Source of the DNA: Occultella glacieicola
GTDB taxonomy: Bacteria > Actinomycetota > Actinomycetes > Actinomycetales > Beutenbergiaceae
DNA: 64,000 bases
Direction: 5' to 3'
Assembly: GCF_004353825.1 (NCBI RefSeq)
Contig: NZ_SMNA01000006.1
Span: forward strand, 62,001-126,000
This document shows, piece after piece, positions 30,529 through 40,060 of this stretch; the first letter of the stretch is position 1; each line of letters begins with the position of its first letter. The notes beneath the pieces were generated by a model, which ran no database searches, had not been told where the DNA came from, and worked only from the letters and a program-made list of their open reading frames with translations. A program made the translations under genes and the position numbers.

Positions 30529-31734
30529 GTGACTATGCGCCTCTTCACCTCGGAATCCGTGACCGAGGGCCACCCCGACAAGGTCTGCGATCTCATCTCC
30601 GACTCGATCCTGGACGCGATGCTCGCGGCCGACCCGACCTCCCGGGTGGCCGTCGAGACCATGGTGACCACGGGACTGGTCCACGTGGCCGGGGAGGTGA
30701 CCACCGACAGTTACGTCGAGATCCCGCGCCTGGTCCGGGGCGTTGTCAACGCGATCGGCTACACGTCCTCGGACATCGGCTTCGACGGCCACTCCTGTGG
30801 CATCTCGATCTCGATCGGGCAGCAGTCCCCGGACATCGCCGTCGGCGTCGACAAGGCCCTCGAGGTCCGCACCGACAGCGCCGACAGCGACCCCAACGAT
30901 CTGCAGGGCGCCGGTGACCAGGGCCTGATGTTCGGCTACGCCTCCGACGAGACGCCCGAACTGATGCCGCTGCCGATCGTGCTCGCGCACCGGCTCTCGG
31001 CCCGGCTGACCCAGGTCCGCAAGGAGGGCATCGTGCCCGGCCTGCGCCCCGACGGGAAGACCCAGGTCACGATCGCCTACGACGGCGACAAGCCGGTCGC
31101 GGTGGACACCGTGGTGCTGTCCACCCAGCACGAGGCGGACGTTCGCCTGGAGGAACAGCTCGAGCCGGCGATCCGCGAGCACGTGATCGACTTCGTGCTC
31201 GACGAGTACGCCGAGAAGACCGGCCTCGACGTCTCCTCCTACAAGCTCTTCGTGAACCCGACCGGCACATTCGTCGTCGGTGGCCCGATGGGCGACGCGG
31301 GGCTGACCGGCCGCAAGATCATCGTGGACAGCTACGGCGGCATGGCCCGGCACGGCGGCGGCGCGTTCAGCGGCAAGGACCCCTCGAAGGTGGACCGGTC
31401 GGCCTGCTACGCGATGCGGTGGGTCGCCAAGAACGTGGTGGCGGCCGGGCTCGCACGGCGCTGCGAGGTGCAGGTCTCGTACGCGATCGGCCGGGCCCAC
31501 CCGATCGCGGTCTACGTCGAGACGTTCGGCACCGAGACCGTCCCGACCGCGCGGATCACCGACGCCATCACGTCGGTGTTCGACCTGCGCCCGCGGGCCA
31601 TCATCGCCGACCTGGACCTGCTCCGGCCGATCTATGCGCTGACCTCCAACTACGGGCACTTCGGGCGCGAGCTGCCGGAGTTCACATGGGAGCGGACCGA
31701 CCGCGTGGACGCCCTCAAGGCCGCGGTGTCCTGA
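30529..31734 (+). CDS. metK: S-adenosylmethionine synthase
   Basis: 401 residues. It makes SAM from methionine and ATP. The [10 protein letters not shown] start motif, [12 protein letters not shown] hexapeptide region and [17 protein letters not shown]-loop-like signature are all present. GTG 30529 is taken as the start from the leaderless box; an ATG 6 nt later is a possible alternative. priA follows after 72 bp. Confidence 0.98.
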   Translation: MTMRLFTSESVTEGHPDKVCDLISDSILDAMLAADPTSRVAVETMVTTGLVHVAGEVTTDSYVEIPRLVRGVVNAIGYTSSDIGFDGHSCGISISIGQQSPDIAVGVDKALEVRTDSADSDPNDLQGAGDQGLMFGYASDETPELMPLPIVLAHRLSARLTQVRKEGIVPGLRPDGKTQVTIAYDGDKPVAVDTVVLSTQHEADVRLEEQLEPAIREHVIDFVLDEYAEKTGLDVSSYKLFVNPTGTFVVGGPMGDAGLTGRKIIVDSYGGMARHGGGAFSGKDPSKVDRSACYAMRWVAKNVVAAGLARRCEVQVSYAIGRAHPIAVYVETFGTETVPTARITDAITSVFDLRPRAIIADLDLLRPIYALTSNYGHFGRELPEFTWERTDRVDALKAAVS

Positions 31735-31806
31735 CCATCCGGCCGCGGCCCGGCCCGTTGGGCACGGCGTTCGTGGCTGTCGGCAGTTCATGATGGGATC
31801 GGTCCT

Positions 31807-34005
31807 GTGCCGGCACCAGAACAACCCAGCCTCCTCGACCCGGGGATCTCTGCCCCGGAGCCACCGCGGTACGCCGGGGTGGCGCAGGTGCTCGTCGACA
31901 TGCCGTTGCCACACCTGGACCACACGTTCGACTACGGCATCCCGGACGCCCTCGACGGGGTCGCGCAGCCCGGCGTGCGGGTCAAGGTCCGGTTCGCCGG
32001 GACGGACCGGGACGGTTACCTGATCGCCCGGACGCCCGGCACGAACCACACCGGCACCCTCGCGCCCTTGCGGAAGGTCGTCTCGCCGCTGCCGGTCCTG
32101 ACCCCGGACATCCTCGAACTGGCCCGCACGGTGGCCCGCCGGTATGCCGGAACCAGCACCGACGTGCTCCGGCTCGCCATCCCGCCGCGACACGCGACGG
32201 CCGAGAAGGCGGTCCTGGCGCAACCGGAGGTGGCGCCCGAGCGGGTCCCGGCGCCGCCGGCGGCCGTCGCGGCCCCATCCGCCGCGCATGGCGCCGCCGG
32301 GACCGGACCCACGACCGGGCGAGCATCCCCACCCGAGCCGGCCGCCGCCGTCGGGCAGGAACCGTTACCGGACCCGACCGGTGCGCAGGTGCTGCTCGGC
32401 CCCGACCGGCTCGCCCACTGGGCCGACTACCCGGGCGGCGCCGCGTTCCTGCGCCGCATCGGCGCCGGCGAGTCCCCGCGCGCGGCCTGGTGCGCGCTGC
32501 CCGGGCGCGACGAACTGGCCGGCACCGAGCACCCGCACTGGGCGCTGGCGACCGCGGTCGCGGTGCTGGCGGCCCGGGCCGGGCGGCGGGACGCGATCGT
32601 CTGCGTCCCGGATGCCCGCGACGTCGCCACCGTCGGAGCGGCTCTGGACGCCCTGCAGGTCGAGCACGTGGTGCTCACCGCGGAGCAGGGCGCCTCGGCC
32701 CGGTACCGGCGCTTCGTGCGTGCCCTGACCGGCCGCACCCACGTCGTGATCGGGACCAGGTCGGCCGCGTTCGCGCCGCTGCCGAACCTCGGCCTCGTGG
32801 TGTGCTGGGACGACGGCGACGACCTGCTCGCCGAACCGCGCGCCCCGTACCCGCACACCCGCGAGGTGCTCGTGCAGCGCGCCGACATGGCCGGCGCCGC
32901 CGCCCTCGTCGGCGGTTTCGCGCGGACCCCGGAGGCCCAGTTGCTGGTGGCCGACGGGTGGGCCCGCTCGCTGCAGGCGGACCGGGCCGTGGTGCGGGCT
33001 CGCACTCCGCGGGTGATCGCACCGGGGGAGGCCGACCTCGCCCGCGAGGGGGACGGCGGCCGGGCCCGGATCCCGGCGACGGCGTCCGCGCTGGCCCGTC
33101 GTGCGCTCGCGCGGGGACCCGTGCTGGTCCAGGTGCCCCGGGCCGGGTACCTGCCGGTGGTCGCCTGCGCGCGCTGCCGCACCCCCGCCCGCTGCGGCCA
33201 CTGCCACGGACCGTTGCGGCTCGACCGGCCGGACGCGCCGCCGCAGTGTCGGTGGTGTGGCCGGCACGCGACCGCATGGGCATGCGGCGCGTGCGGTGCG
33301 ACGGCGGTGCGGGCCATGCGTACCGGCGCCGGCCGGACGGCCGAAGAACTCGGGCGGGCGTTTCCCGGGGTGCCGGTGACCGTCTCCGGCCGCGACGGCG
33401 GAGTGCAGGACCGGGTGCCCGGATCCCCGCGGCTCGTGGTCGCCACGCCCGGCGCCGAGCCACCCGCGGACGGCGGGTACGCTGCCGCACTGCTGCTCGA
33501 CGCGGCGCTGGTCTCGAACCGACCGGAGCTGTCGGCGGGGGTGGAGTCGCTGCGTCGGTGGCTGCGGGCGGCCGCGCTGGTGCGGTCCTCGGGTGACGGT
33601 GGCGAGGTGATGATCCTCGGCCAGGGCGCGCCGGTTCCGGTGCAGGCGCTGGTGCGATGGGATCCCGTCGGACATGCGGGTCGCGAGCTCGGCGAGCGGC
33701 AGGATCTCGCGTTCCCGCCCCTCGTGCGGCTCGCCACCCTCACCGGCGGCTCGGCGGCGTTGGCGTCGATGATGCGTCACCTGCGGCTTCCCGCCGACGC
33801 GGAGGTGCTCGGACCGGTCCCGGTCGAGGACCAGGCCGGCATGAAGGAGGCCGGCGACGAGGAGATCCTGCGTACCCTGGTGCGTATCGACCGCCGGGCC
33901 GGGGACGACCTGAGCGTCGCGCTGGCCCAGGCCCAGGCGGTCCGCAGTGCCCGCAAGGAGCCCGGCGTGGTCCGGGTCCGCGTCGACCCCGACCAACTCT
34001 GGTGA
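31807..34005 (+). CDS. priA: PriA-like primosomal protein N' lacking helicase motifs
   Basis: 732 residues. The N-terminal 3'-DNA-end-binding domain (VDMPLPHLDHTFDYGIPD) and the zinc-binding cysteines (CARCRTPARCGHCHG, then CRWCG and CGACG) are typical of PriA. The helicase part is degenerate: no GxGKT Walker A is found where expected (the region reads DELAGTEHPHWALA) and the DEAH-like box reads WDDGDD. This agrees with the known actinobacterial PriA proteins, which have no detectable helicase motifs. It may still act as a structural restart factor. A Pro/Ala-rich linker lies at about residues 140-190. Confidence 0.9.
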   Translation: MPAPEQPSLLDPGISAPEPPRYAGVAQVLVDMPLPHLDHTFDYGIPDALDGVAQPGVRVKVRFAGTDRDGYLIARTPGTNHTGTLAPLRKVVSPLPVLTPDILELARTVARRYAGTSTDVLRLAIPPRHATAEKAVLAQPEVAPERVPAPPAAVAAPSAAHGAAGTGPTTGRASPPEPAAAVGQEPLPDPTGAQVLLGPDRLAHWADYPGGAAFLRRIGAGESPRAAWCALPGRDELAGTEHPHWALATAVAVLAARAGRRDAIVCVPDARDVATVGAALDALQVEHVVLTAEQGASARYRRFVRALTGRTHVVIGTRSAAFAPLPNLGLVVCWDDGDDLLAEPRAPYPHTREVLVQRADMAGAAALVGGFARTPEAQLLVADGWARSLQADRAVVRARTPRVIAPGEADLAREGDGGRARIPATASALARRALARGPVLVQVPRAGYLPVVACARCRTPARCGHCHGPLRLDRPDAPPQCRWCGRHATAWACGACGATAVRAMRTGAGRTAEELGRAFPGVPVTVSGRDGGVQDRVPGSPRLVVATPGAEPPADGGYAAALLLDAALVSNRPELSAGVESLRRWLRAAALVRSSGDGGEVMILGQGAPVPVQALVRWDPVGHAGRELGERQDLAFPPLVRLATLTGGSAALASMMRHLRLPADAEVLGPVPVEDQAGMKEAGDEEILRTLVRIDRRAGDDLSVALAQAQAVRSARKEPGVVRVRVDPDQLW

Positions 34006-34128
34006 GCGGCGCCGAATGACGTCCACGAGCCCGACGACCCCGACCTCGCCCGGCGACCCGTCCACCACTGCGTCGCGCTCCCGACGATCCATGGTCCCGA
34101 TCACCGACCCACCCCAGGAGGCCCAGCC

Positions 34129-34758
34129 GTGACCACCATCGACCGGACCGTGACCACCGTCGTCTTCGACCTCGGGAACGTGCTGCTGCGCTGGGACCCG
34201 GCGGCCGTGTTCGAGGGCCGGCTCACCGATACCGAGGTCGCCGAGTTCATGGCCGCCGTCGACTTCCCGACGTTGAACCACTCCCTCGACGCCGGGCGGA
34301 CCTGGGCGCAGGCGCGGCCGGAGGTGGCCGAACGAGCCCCGGGCCACGTGCACCACATGGACGCCTACGTGCGCGACTTCGCGCGCTCGCTCGTCGGTGA
34401 GGTGCCGGGCACGGCGCAGGTCGCACGCGACCTCCTGGCTGCCGGGATCCGGGTCCTGGGCCTGACGAACTGGTCCGCCGAGACCTTCGAGCACGCCCCA
34501 CGGGCGGCGCCGGTGCTGGCCGAGTTCGAGCAGATCCTGGTCTCCGGGACCGTGGGCCTGGCGAAGCCGGATCCGGCGATCTTCCACCTGCTGATCCGCA
34601 CCACCGGGATCGTCCCGGTGCAGACGGTGTTCATCGACGACTCACCGGCGAACGTCGCCGCGGCCACCGAACTGGGTTTCCAGGCCCTGCTGTTCACCGA
34701 TGCGCCCACGTTCCGCGACGACCTGGTCGCGCGCGGTCTTGCGATCCCACGCTCCTAG
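34129..34758 (+). CDS. HAD-superfamily hydrolase (HAD-IA)
   Basis: 209 residues. Motif I is VVFDLGNVLLRWD; its second Asp position is Asn (FDLGN), as in many YihX-like sugar-phosphatases; motif II is LTNWS; Lys is in GLAKPDPAIF and motif IV in FIDDSPANV. Likely a small-molecule phosphatase. GTG start with AGGAGG 6-7 nt upstream. The stop codon TAG doubles as the start of the fmt -10 box. Confidence 0.9.
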   Translation: MTTIDRTVTTVVFDLGNVLLRWDPAAVFEGRLTDTEVAEFMAAVDFPTLNHSLDAGRTWAQARPEVAERAPGHVHHMDAYVRDFARSLVGEVPGTAQVARDLLAAGIRVLGLTNWSAETFEHAPRAAPVLAEFEQILVSGTVGLAKPDPAIFHLLIRTTGIVPVQTVFIDDSPANVAAATELGFQALLFTDAPTFRDDLVARGLAIPRS

Positions 34759-34761
34759 ACT
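34756..34761 (+). promoter_or_regulatory. -10 box of fmt, leaderless, built on a stop codon
   Basis: TAGACT: the TAG is the stop of the HAD gene; the box ends 6 nt before the fmt ATG. Confidence 0.6.
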
Positions 34762-34767
34762 GCCCCC

Positions 34768-35727
34768 ATGCGTCTGTTGTTCGCGGGCACCCCCGCCGTC
34801 GCCCTGCCAACCCTGGCGGCCCTGCTGGACTCCGGCCACGACGTCGTCGGCGTGCTCACCCGGCCACCGGCCCCGGTGGGGCGCAAGCGCGTGATCACCC
34901 CGAGCCCGGTGCAGGTGCTCGCGCAGGAGCGCGGGGTGCCGGTGATCACCTCCGACCGGCCCCACGACGAGGCGACAATGTCAGCACTGTCGGCACTGAC
35001 CGACCTTGAGATCGACTGCGCGCCCGTGGTCGCCTACGGTGCGCTGCTGCGGGAGCCCGCACTGTCGCTGCCCCGGCACGGCTGGGTGAACCTGCACTTC
35101 TCCCTGCTGCCCGCGTGGCGTGGCGCCGCACCGGTGCAGCACGCGATCATGGCCGGGGACGACATGACCGGTGCCAGCACCTTCCGGATCGAGGCCGGTC
35201 TGGACACCGGACCCGTCTTCGGCACGCTCACCGAGCCGGTCCGCCGACGGGACACGGCCGAGGATCTGCTCGAGCGGCTCGCGCAGGCGGGGCCGGCGCT
35301 GATGCTGGCAACCCTGGACGCGATCGAGGCCGGCACCGCCCGCCCGACGCCGCAGGCGGCCGACGGGGTCAGTCTCGCGCCGCGTCTGACCAGCGCGGAC
35401 GCGCGGGTGGACTGGTCGCTGCCCGCGCTGGCGCTCGACCGGCGGATCCGGGGGTGCACGCCCGCTCCCGGTGCGTGGACCACTCGGGACGGGGAGCGAT
35501 ACAAGCTCGGACCGGTGCTGCCGGTGGTCGAGGACCCCGGCCTGGCCCCTGGACAGCTTGCGGCCGTCGACGGCGCCGTGCTCGTCGGCACCGGCTCGGG
35601 GCCGGTGCGGCTCGACGCGATCGCCCCGCCCGGGAAGGGCTGGATGGCCGCCGCGGACTGGCTGCGCGGTGCGCGGCTGCCCGCGGACGCCTCCTTCGAC
35701 CCGGTCGAGGTGGGCTCGGATGTCTGA
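34768..35727 (+). CDS. fmt: Methionyl-tRNA formyltransferase
   Basis: 319 residues. It formylates initiator Met-tRNA using 10-formyl-THF. The catalytic Asn/His region [18 protein letters not shown] carries the SLLPxxRG signature, and a C-terminal OB-like tRNA-binding domain follows ([12 protein letters not shown]). Length is standard. The 3' end overlaps rsmB by 8 bp. No def gene is adjacent. Confidence 0.97.
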   Translation: MRLLFAGTPAVALPTLAALLDSGHDVVGVLTRPPAPVGRKRVITPSPVQVLAQERGVPVITSDRPHDEATMSALSALTDLEIDCAPVVAYGALLREPALSLPRHGWVNLHFSLLPAWRGAAPVQHAIMAGDDMTGASTFRIEAGLDTGPVFGTLTEPVRRRDTAEDLLERLAQAGPALMLATLDAIEAGTARPTPQAADGVSLAPRLTSADARVDWSLPALALDRRIRGCTPAPGAWTTRDGERYKLGPVLPVVEDPGLAPGQLAAVDGAVLVGTGSGPVRLDAIAPPGKGWMAAADWLRGARLPADASFDPVEVGSDV

Positions 35728-37285
35728 CGGCGGACCGAACCGCGGCGGTGGCCGTGACTCGGGCGGCGCGGACCGGGAGAGCGGCAGCGGCTCAGCCGGC
35801 GAGCGGCGGGGTGGCCGGGGATCGGGCCGCCCGGCCCAGGGCCGGGGCTCCCGCGACCGGGGCCGTCGCCCTGACTCGCAGCGGACCGCGTCCCGGCCCG
35901 CGGACCGCTCCCGCGGCGGGGATCCGGCGCGGCGGGCCGCCTATGACGTGCTGCGGTCGGTCGCGGCGACGGATGCCTACGCCAACCTGGTGCTGCCCCC
36001 GGTCCTGACCGAGCGGAGGATCCGCGGTCGCGATGCCGCGTTCGCCACCGAGCTCACCTACGGCACCCTCCGACTGCAGGGCCGCTACGACGCGGTCATC
36101 GCCCACGCGGCCCAGCGCGACGTGGGCAGCCTCGACGCCGAGGTGCTCGACGTGCTGCGCCTTGGTGCCCACCAGCTCCTCGGGATGCGGGTGCCCGGTC
36201 ACGCAGCGGTCTCCGAGACCGTCGGCCTCGCCAGGGCGACCTGCGGCACCGGCCCCTCACAGCTCGTCAACGCCGTGCTGCGCCGGATCTCCGAGCGCAG
36301 CCTTCCGGAGTGGCTCGACCTCCTCGGCGCCGAGGCCGACGATGAGACCGCCCGCCTGGCCGTGACCCAGTCGCACCCGGCCTGGGTGGTCCGGGCCATG
36401 CGCTCGGCCCTGGCCCGGACCGGGCCGGGCGACGGTGACCTCGAGGCTCTCCTGGAGGCCGACAACGCCTCACCATCGGTGAACCTGGTCGTGCGGCCCG
36501 GACTCGCCGGACCCGAGGACGCGCCGGACGCGGTCCCCGGCCGGTGGGCCCCCACCGCCCTGGTGCTGCGCGGCGGCGATCCCGGCGCGATCGAGGCGGT
36601 CCGCACGGGGCGGATCGGGGTCCAGGACGAGGGCAGCCAGCTCGTGGCGCTCGCCGCCGCGGCCGTCGCCATCGAGGGCGCGGACCACACCTGGCTCGAT
36701 CTGTGTGCCGGCCCCGGCGGCAAGGCCGCGCTCTCGGCCGCACTCCTCGCCGCACGGGCCCCGGACGGCCGGTTCGTGGCGAACGAGGTCGCCGAGCACC
36801 GGGCCAGGCTGGTGGAGCGGTCGATGGCCGCGGTGCGCCAGGTGCTCCCTGGCATCGAGGTCCGCACCGGCGACGGCCGGGAGATCGGGACGAGCGAGCC
36901 CGGACGCTACGACCGGGTCCTCGTCGACGTGCCGTGTACGGGCCTCGGCGCACTCCGGAGGCGACCGGAGTCGCGATGGCGACGTTCGCCGTCGGACCTT
37001 GCGACGCTCGGCCAGCTCCAGCGAGAGTTGCTCACCTCCGCCCTCGCCGCCACCCGCGCCGGCGGGGTGGTCGCGTACGTGACCTGCTCACCGCACCTGG
37101 CCGAGACCCGGTTCGTGGTGGAGGACGTGCTCAAGCGCACCGCGGGCGCCACCCTGGTGGACGCCGTCGAGGTCCTCGCCGGGGTGAGCGCCGAGCCGCT
37201 CGGCGACCTGCGGGGCCCCTATGTGCAGCTCTGGCCGCACCGGCACGGCACCGACGCGATGTTCCTCGCCCTGATCCGGGCCTGA
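35720..37285 (+). CDS. rsmB: 16S rRNA m5C967 methyltransferase-like protein
   Basis: 521 residues. A disordered Arg/Gly/Ser/Asp-rich N-terminal tail (about 70 residues) precedes a NusB-like RNA-binding domain, then a Rossmann SAM-binding domain with DLCAGPGGK. Both cysteines of m5C RNA methyltransferases are visible: VDVPCTG and VTCSPH. The tail is longer and more RGG-like than in E. coli RsmB and is common in actinobacteria. The ATG at 35720 lies within the fmt end; upstream in-frame codons are shadows of fmt. Confidence 0.95.
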   Translation: MSDGGPNRGGGRDSGGADRESGSGSAGERRGGRGSGRPAQGRGSRDRGRRPDSQRTASRPADRSRGGDPARRAAYDVLRSVAATDAYANLVLPPVLTERRIRGRDAAFATELTYGTLRLQGRYDAVIAHAAQRDVGSLDAEVLDVLRLGAHQLLGMRVPGHAAVSETVGLARATCGTGPSQLVNAVLRRISERSLPEWLDLLGAEADDETARLAVTQSHPAWVVRAMRSALARTGPGDGDLEALLEADNASPSVNLVVRPGLAGPEDAPDAVPGRWAPTALVLRGGDPGAIEAVRTGRIGVQDEGSQLVALAAAAVAIEGADHTWLDLCAGPGGKAALSAALLAARAPDGRFVANEVAEHRARLVERSMAAVRQVLPGIEVRTGDGREIGTSEPGRYDRVLVDVPCTGLGALRRRPESRWRRSPSDLATLGQLQRELLTSALAATRAGGVVAYVTCSPHLAETRFVVEDVLKRTAGATLVDAVEVLAGVSAEPLGDLRGPYVQLWPHRHGTDAMFLALIRA

Positions 37286-37318
37286 ACCGCACCGGGTCCG
37301 CGAGCCCGTGCGGCGCAC

Positions 37319-37324
37319 TACGCT
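37319..37324 (+). promoter_or_regulatory. -10 box of rpe, leaderless
   Basis: TACGCT ends 7 nt before the ATG at 37332. Confidence 0.55.
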
Positions 37325-37331
37325 CGGCCAC

Positions 37332-37997
37332 ATGGGCATCCTCATCTCTCCCAGCGTCCTGAACTCGGACCTGTCGAACCTGGCCGGTGAGGTGGACCGG
37401 ATCTCCGCCGCCGACTACGTGCACCTGGACGTCATGGACAACCATTTCGTCCCGAACCTCACGTTCGGCCTGCCCGTGGTGACCGCGCTGCTCGCACACA
37501 CCAGCCTGCCGGCGGACGTGCACCTGATGATCGAGGACCCGGACACCTGGGCGCCCGCGTTCGCCGAGGCCGGCGCGAAGTCCGTGACGTTCCACGCGGA
37601 GGCCTCCAGCGCGCCGGTTCGCCTGGCCCGCGAACTCCGCAAACTGGGGGCTCGCGCCGCGATCGCACTGAAGCCGGCCACGGGCATCGAGCCGTACCTG
37701 GACCTGCTGCCCGAGTTCGACATGGTGCTCGTGATGACCGTGGAGCCCGGGTTCGGCGGTCAGTCGTTCATCGAGGGCACGCTGCCGAAGATCCGGCGCA
37801 CCCGGGACGCGATCACGTCGCTCGGCGCCGACATCTGGGTGCAGGTGGACGGCGGTGTGTCCCGGTCCACGATCGCGATGGCCGCCGGTGCGGGGGCGAA
37901 CATGTTCGTCGCGGGGTCCGCGGTCTACTCGGCCGAGGAGCCGAACGCCGAGATCGAGGCCCTGCGTGGTCTCGCCGAGGCCGCCTACCGGGACTGA
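37332..37997 (+). CDS. rpe: Ribulose-phosphate 3-epimerase
   Basis: 221 residues, TIM barrel. It interconverts ribulose-5-P and xylulose-5-P. Signatures are [13 protein letters not shown], the metal-binding [27 protein letters not shown] and VDGGV. Its product pool includes ribulose-5-phosphate, a riboflavin precursor, which explains why rib genes often follow rpe in actinobacteria; here the next unit is an FMN-riboswitch-controlled transporter instead. Confidence 0.97.
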   Translation: MGILISPSVLNSDLSNLAGEVDRISAADYVHLDVMDNHFVPNLTFGLPVVTALLAHTSLPADVHLMIEDPDTWAPAFAEAGAKSVTFHAEASSAPVRLARELRKLGARAAIALKPATGIEPYLDLLPEFDMVLVMTVEPGFGGQSFIEGTLPKIRRTRDAITSLGADIWVQVDGGVSRSTIAMAAGAGANMFVAGSAVYSAEEPNAEIEALRGLAEAAYRD

Positions 37998-38066
37998 GGC
38001 ACGAGCCCGGCCGGTCTCGGAATCCGGTCCGTCCGGGCGCCGCGCACGAACGCGGCGTGGGTGTGT

Positions 38067-38072
38067 CAGAAT
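38067..38072 (+). promoter_or_regulatory. Candidate extended -10 box for the FMN riboswitch transcript
   Basis: CAGAAT preceded by TGT (extended -10 form). A start near 38079 would place the 5' end just before the riboswitch P1 stem at 38086. No clear -35. Confidence 0.4.
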
Positions 38073-38085
38073 CGTGGGGCAAGAA

Positions 38086-38214
38086 CGTGCTCCGGGGTCG
38101 GTGAAATTCCGAGCCGGCGGTGATAGTCCGCGACCCGGCCACTGCTCGTCAGTGGTCGGTTGACCTGGTGGAACTCCAGGACCGACGGTTAAAGTCCGGA
38201 TGGGAGGAAGCACG
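38086..38214 (+). ncRNA. FMN riboswitch (RFN element)
   Basis: All conserved blocks of the RFN aptamer are present in order: CCGGGGTCGGTGAAATTCCG, GGCGGTGATAGTCCGCGA, a variable arm closed by CACTG/CAGTG (about 38142-38156), CTGGTGGAACTCCAG, CCGACGGTTAAAGTCCGGA and GATGGGAGG. The closing P1 stem CGTGCT (38086-38091) pairs with AGCACG (38209-38214). The aptamer binds FMN and switches off flavin genes. Here it leads not into ribD but, after an 86-nt expression platform, into an ABC permease gene. Among the most certain calls in the window. Confidence 0.96.
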
Positions 38215-38241
38215 CGGCGTTGGGTCGATCCCGGCGTCGGC

Positions 38242-38292
38242 GGACGGTCGCGCGGCGCGCCGTCCTTCCCCGGGGTACGCCTGGGGAAGGAG
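38242..38292 (+). promoter_or_regulatory. Expression platform of the FMN riboswitch with SD-sequestering hairpin
   Basis: Hairpin 1: GGACGG (38242-38247) with CCGTCC (38260-38265). Hairpin 2: CCTTCCCC (38264-38271) with GGGGAAGG (38283-38290), which buries the SD AAGGAG (38287-38292) of the permease. The two stems share bases 38264-38265, so full formation of both is exclusive. No T-run follows, so control is likely translational. Confidence 0.7.
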
Positions 38293-38300
38293 AACGGCAG

Positions 38301-39038
38301 GTGGCCCGCGAGGATCTCGTCGCGCCCGTCGCATTCGGCGGCTTCGCACTGCTCGCCTGGCAGGGGCTGTCCTTGGTGCTCCCGGACCGGGTGCTCCCGG
38401 GCCCGACGGAGGTCGCCGCCCGCTTCGTGCTCGAGTTGCGTGAGGGCGGTCTGCTCGGTTTCGCCGGCCACACCCTCGCCGAGGCCGTGCTGGGCAGCCT
38501 GCTCGGGCTCGCCGTCGCTGTTCCACTGGGCTATCTCGTCGCCCGGTTCCGGATCGTGGCCGCTGCCATCGGCCCCTACCTCGCCGCCTCCCAGGCGATC
38601 CCGGCCGTCGCGCTGGCGCCGCTGCTGGTGGTCTGGTTCGGGTACGGCCTGCTCCCGATCGCGCTGCTGTGCGCGCTCCTGGTGTTCTTCCCGATCTTCG
38701 TCAACACGACCCTCGGGCTGAGCACCCTCGACCCGGACGTCATCGGTGCGGCGAAGGTCGACGGTGCCGGACGGTGGCGACTGCTCCTGCACATCGAGGG
38801 TCCGCTCGCGCTGCCCGCCCTGCTCGCCGGCGTCCGGAACGGCTTCGTGCTGTCCGTGACGGGTGCGGTGGTGGGCGAGTTCGTCATGGGCGGCCAGGGC
38901 CTCGGCCTGCTCCTGTCCGTGTACCGGGACCGCTCCGACATCGAAGGCATGTTCGCCGTGCTCGTCGCGCTCATCGCCCTGGCGATCAGCGTGTTCTATC
39001 TCATCCGTTCCCTCGAAAGGCGTATCCAATGGCTCTGA
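38301..39038 (+). CDS. ribX: ABC transporter permease, RibX-like (riboflavin uptake)
   Basis: 245 residues with about six membrane helices. The binding-protein-dependent transport EAA loop is visible as GAAKVDGAGRWRLLLHIEGP (about residues 149-168). It resembles SsuC/ThiX-type permeases of the nitrate/sulfonate/taurine group, the group that includes RibX. GTG start with AAGGAG 8 nt upstream, sequestered in hairpin 2 of the FMN riboswitch platform. The FMN riboswitch directly upstream is the main reason to call it a flavin transporter; from the protein alone it would be a generic permease. No ATPase gene lies in the operon. Confidence 0.82.
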   Translation: MAREDLVAPVAFGGFALLAWQGLSLVLPDRVLPGPTEVAARFVLELREGGLLGFAGHTLAEAVLGSLLGLAVAVPLGYLVARFRIVAAAIGPYLAASQAIPAVALAPLLVVWFGYGLLPIALLCALLVFFPIFVNTTLGLSTLDPDVIGAAKVDGAGRWRLLLHIEGPLALPALLAGVRNGFVLSVTGAVVGEFVMGGQGLGLLLSVYRDRSDIEGMFAVLVALIALAISVFYLIRSLERRIQWL

Positions 39039-40051
39039 CCGTGCCCCCCGTCCGGTCGCTCGCGGCGCTGACCGGCGCCGCCGCCCTCGCCCTGGCGCTC
39101 GGTGCCTGCGGCACCGATGAGCCCGACGGCGGAGCCCCGGATCTGCCGGGACTCACCATCGGTCTGACGTACGTCCCGAACGTCCAGTTCGCCCCGTTCT
39201 ACGTCGCGGAGCAGCGGGGGTACTTCGACGAGGCCGGAGTCGACGTCACCCTGCGGCACCACGGCGAGTCCGAGGACATCTTCGGCGCACTCGCCAGCGG
39301 CACCGAGGACGTCGTCACCGCCGGCGGTGACGAGATCCTCCAGGCCCGTTCGCTCGGCACACCCGCGGTCAGCATCGCGACCATGTACCAGGAGTACCCG
39401 GTGGCCCTGATCGTGCCGGAGGACTCCGACATCCAGTCGGGGGCGGACCTGGCCGGGCGCACCATCGGCGTGCCGGGGCCGTTCGGGGAGACCTACTTCG
39501 GCCTCCTGGCGATGCTCGACCTGGCGGGTCTGACCGCCGAGGACGTCACCATCGAGTTCATCGGCTTCACGCAGCAGAGCGCCCTGGCCGAGGAGCACGT
39601 CGACGCCGTGATGGGCTTCTCCAACAACGACATCCCGCAGTTCCGGGCGACGGGCCTGGACGTCCGCGCGGTCCCGCTGGGCCCCGACGTCCCGCTCGTC
39701 GGCATCGGCCTGGGCACCACGGATGACGTTCTAGCCGCCGAACCGGAGGCACTCACCGCGGTGATCACTGCCGTCGGGCGTGCGGTTGCCGACATCGCCG
39801 CGGAGCCCCAACTCGCCGTCGACGCGGCCCGGGAGGAGATCCCGGGCACCATGACGGCGGAGCAGGAGGCGATCAGCCTGGCCACCGTCGAGGAGACCAT
39901 CCCGCTCTACGGGGACCTCGGCGGCCCGTGGGGCCGGCAGGACGGCGGCACCTGGGAACAGATGGCGGAGTTCATGACGCAGACCGGACTGATCACCGAC
40001 CCGGTCTCAGCATCGCAGGCGCATACCAACGACCTCATCGGTGCCGAGTAG
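39029..40051 (+). CDS. ribY: Substrate-binding lipoprotein, RibY-like (NMT1/THI5 fold)
   Basis: 340 residues. A lipoprotein signal peptide ends in LALALGAC with lipobox Cys27, so it is anchored on the outer face of the membrane. The mature part has the NMT1/THI5-like fold of SsuA/ThiY/RibY binding proteins: LTIGLTYVPNVQFAPFYVAE, then ARSLGTPAVSI and GVPGPFGETYFGLL. It overlaps ribX by 10 bp. Together with ribX under an FMN riboswitch it is most simply the riboflavin (or FMN-precursor) binding protein. The final TAG is the start of the hisE -10 box. Confidence 0.83.
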   Translation: MALTVPPVRSLAALTGAAALALALGACGTDEPDGGAPDLPGLTIGLTYVPNVQFAPFYVAEQRGYFDEAGVDVTLRHHGESEDIFGALASGTEDVVTAGGDEILQARSLGTPAVSIATMYQEYPVALIVPEDSDIQSGADLAGRTIGVPGPFGETYFGLLAMLDLAGLTAEDVTIEFIGFTQQSALAEEHVDAVMGFSNNDIPQFRATGLDVRAVPLGPDVPLVGIGLGTTDDVLAAEPEALTAVITAVGRAVADIAAEPQLAVDAAREEIPGTMTAEQEAISLATVEETIPLYGDLGGPWGRQDGGTWEQMAEFMTQTGLITDPVSASQAHTNDLIGAE

Positions 40052-40054
40052 GCT
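40049..40054 (+). promoter_or_regulatory. -10 box of hisE, leaderless, built on the ribY stop codon
   Basis: TAGGCT: the TAG is the ribY stop; 6 nt to the GTG at 40061. Confidence 0.6.
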
Positions 40055-40060
40055 CGGGCC

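Noticed and set aside
29047-32289. A 1080-codon minus-strand open frame across coaBC, metK and the start of priA
   Set aside because: Same GC effect; it overlaps three certain genes and has a low-complexity translation.
34016-34132. A 38-codon ORF between priA and the HAD gene ending in a GTGA overlap
   Set aside because: Ser/Thr/Pro-rich with no SD of its own; the overlap is explained by the AGGAGG site and GTG of the HAD gene.
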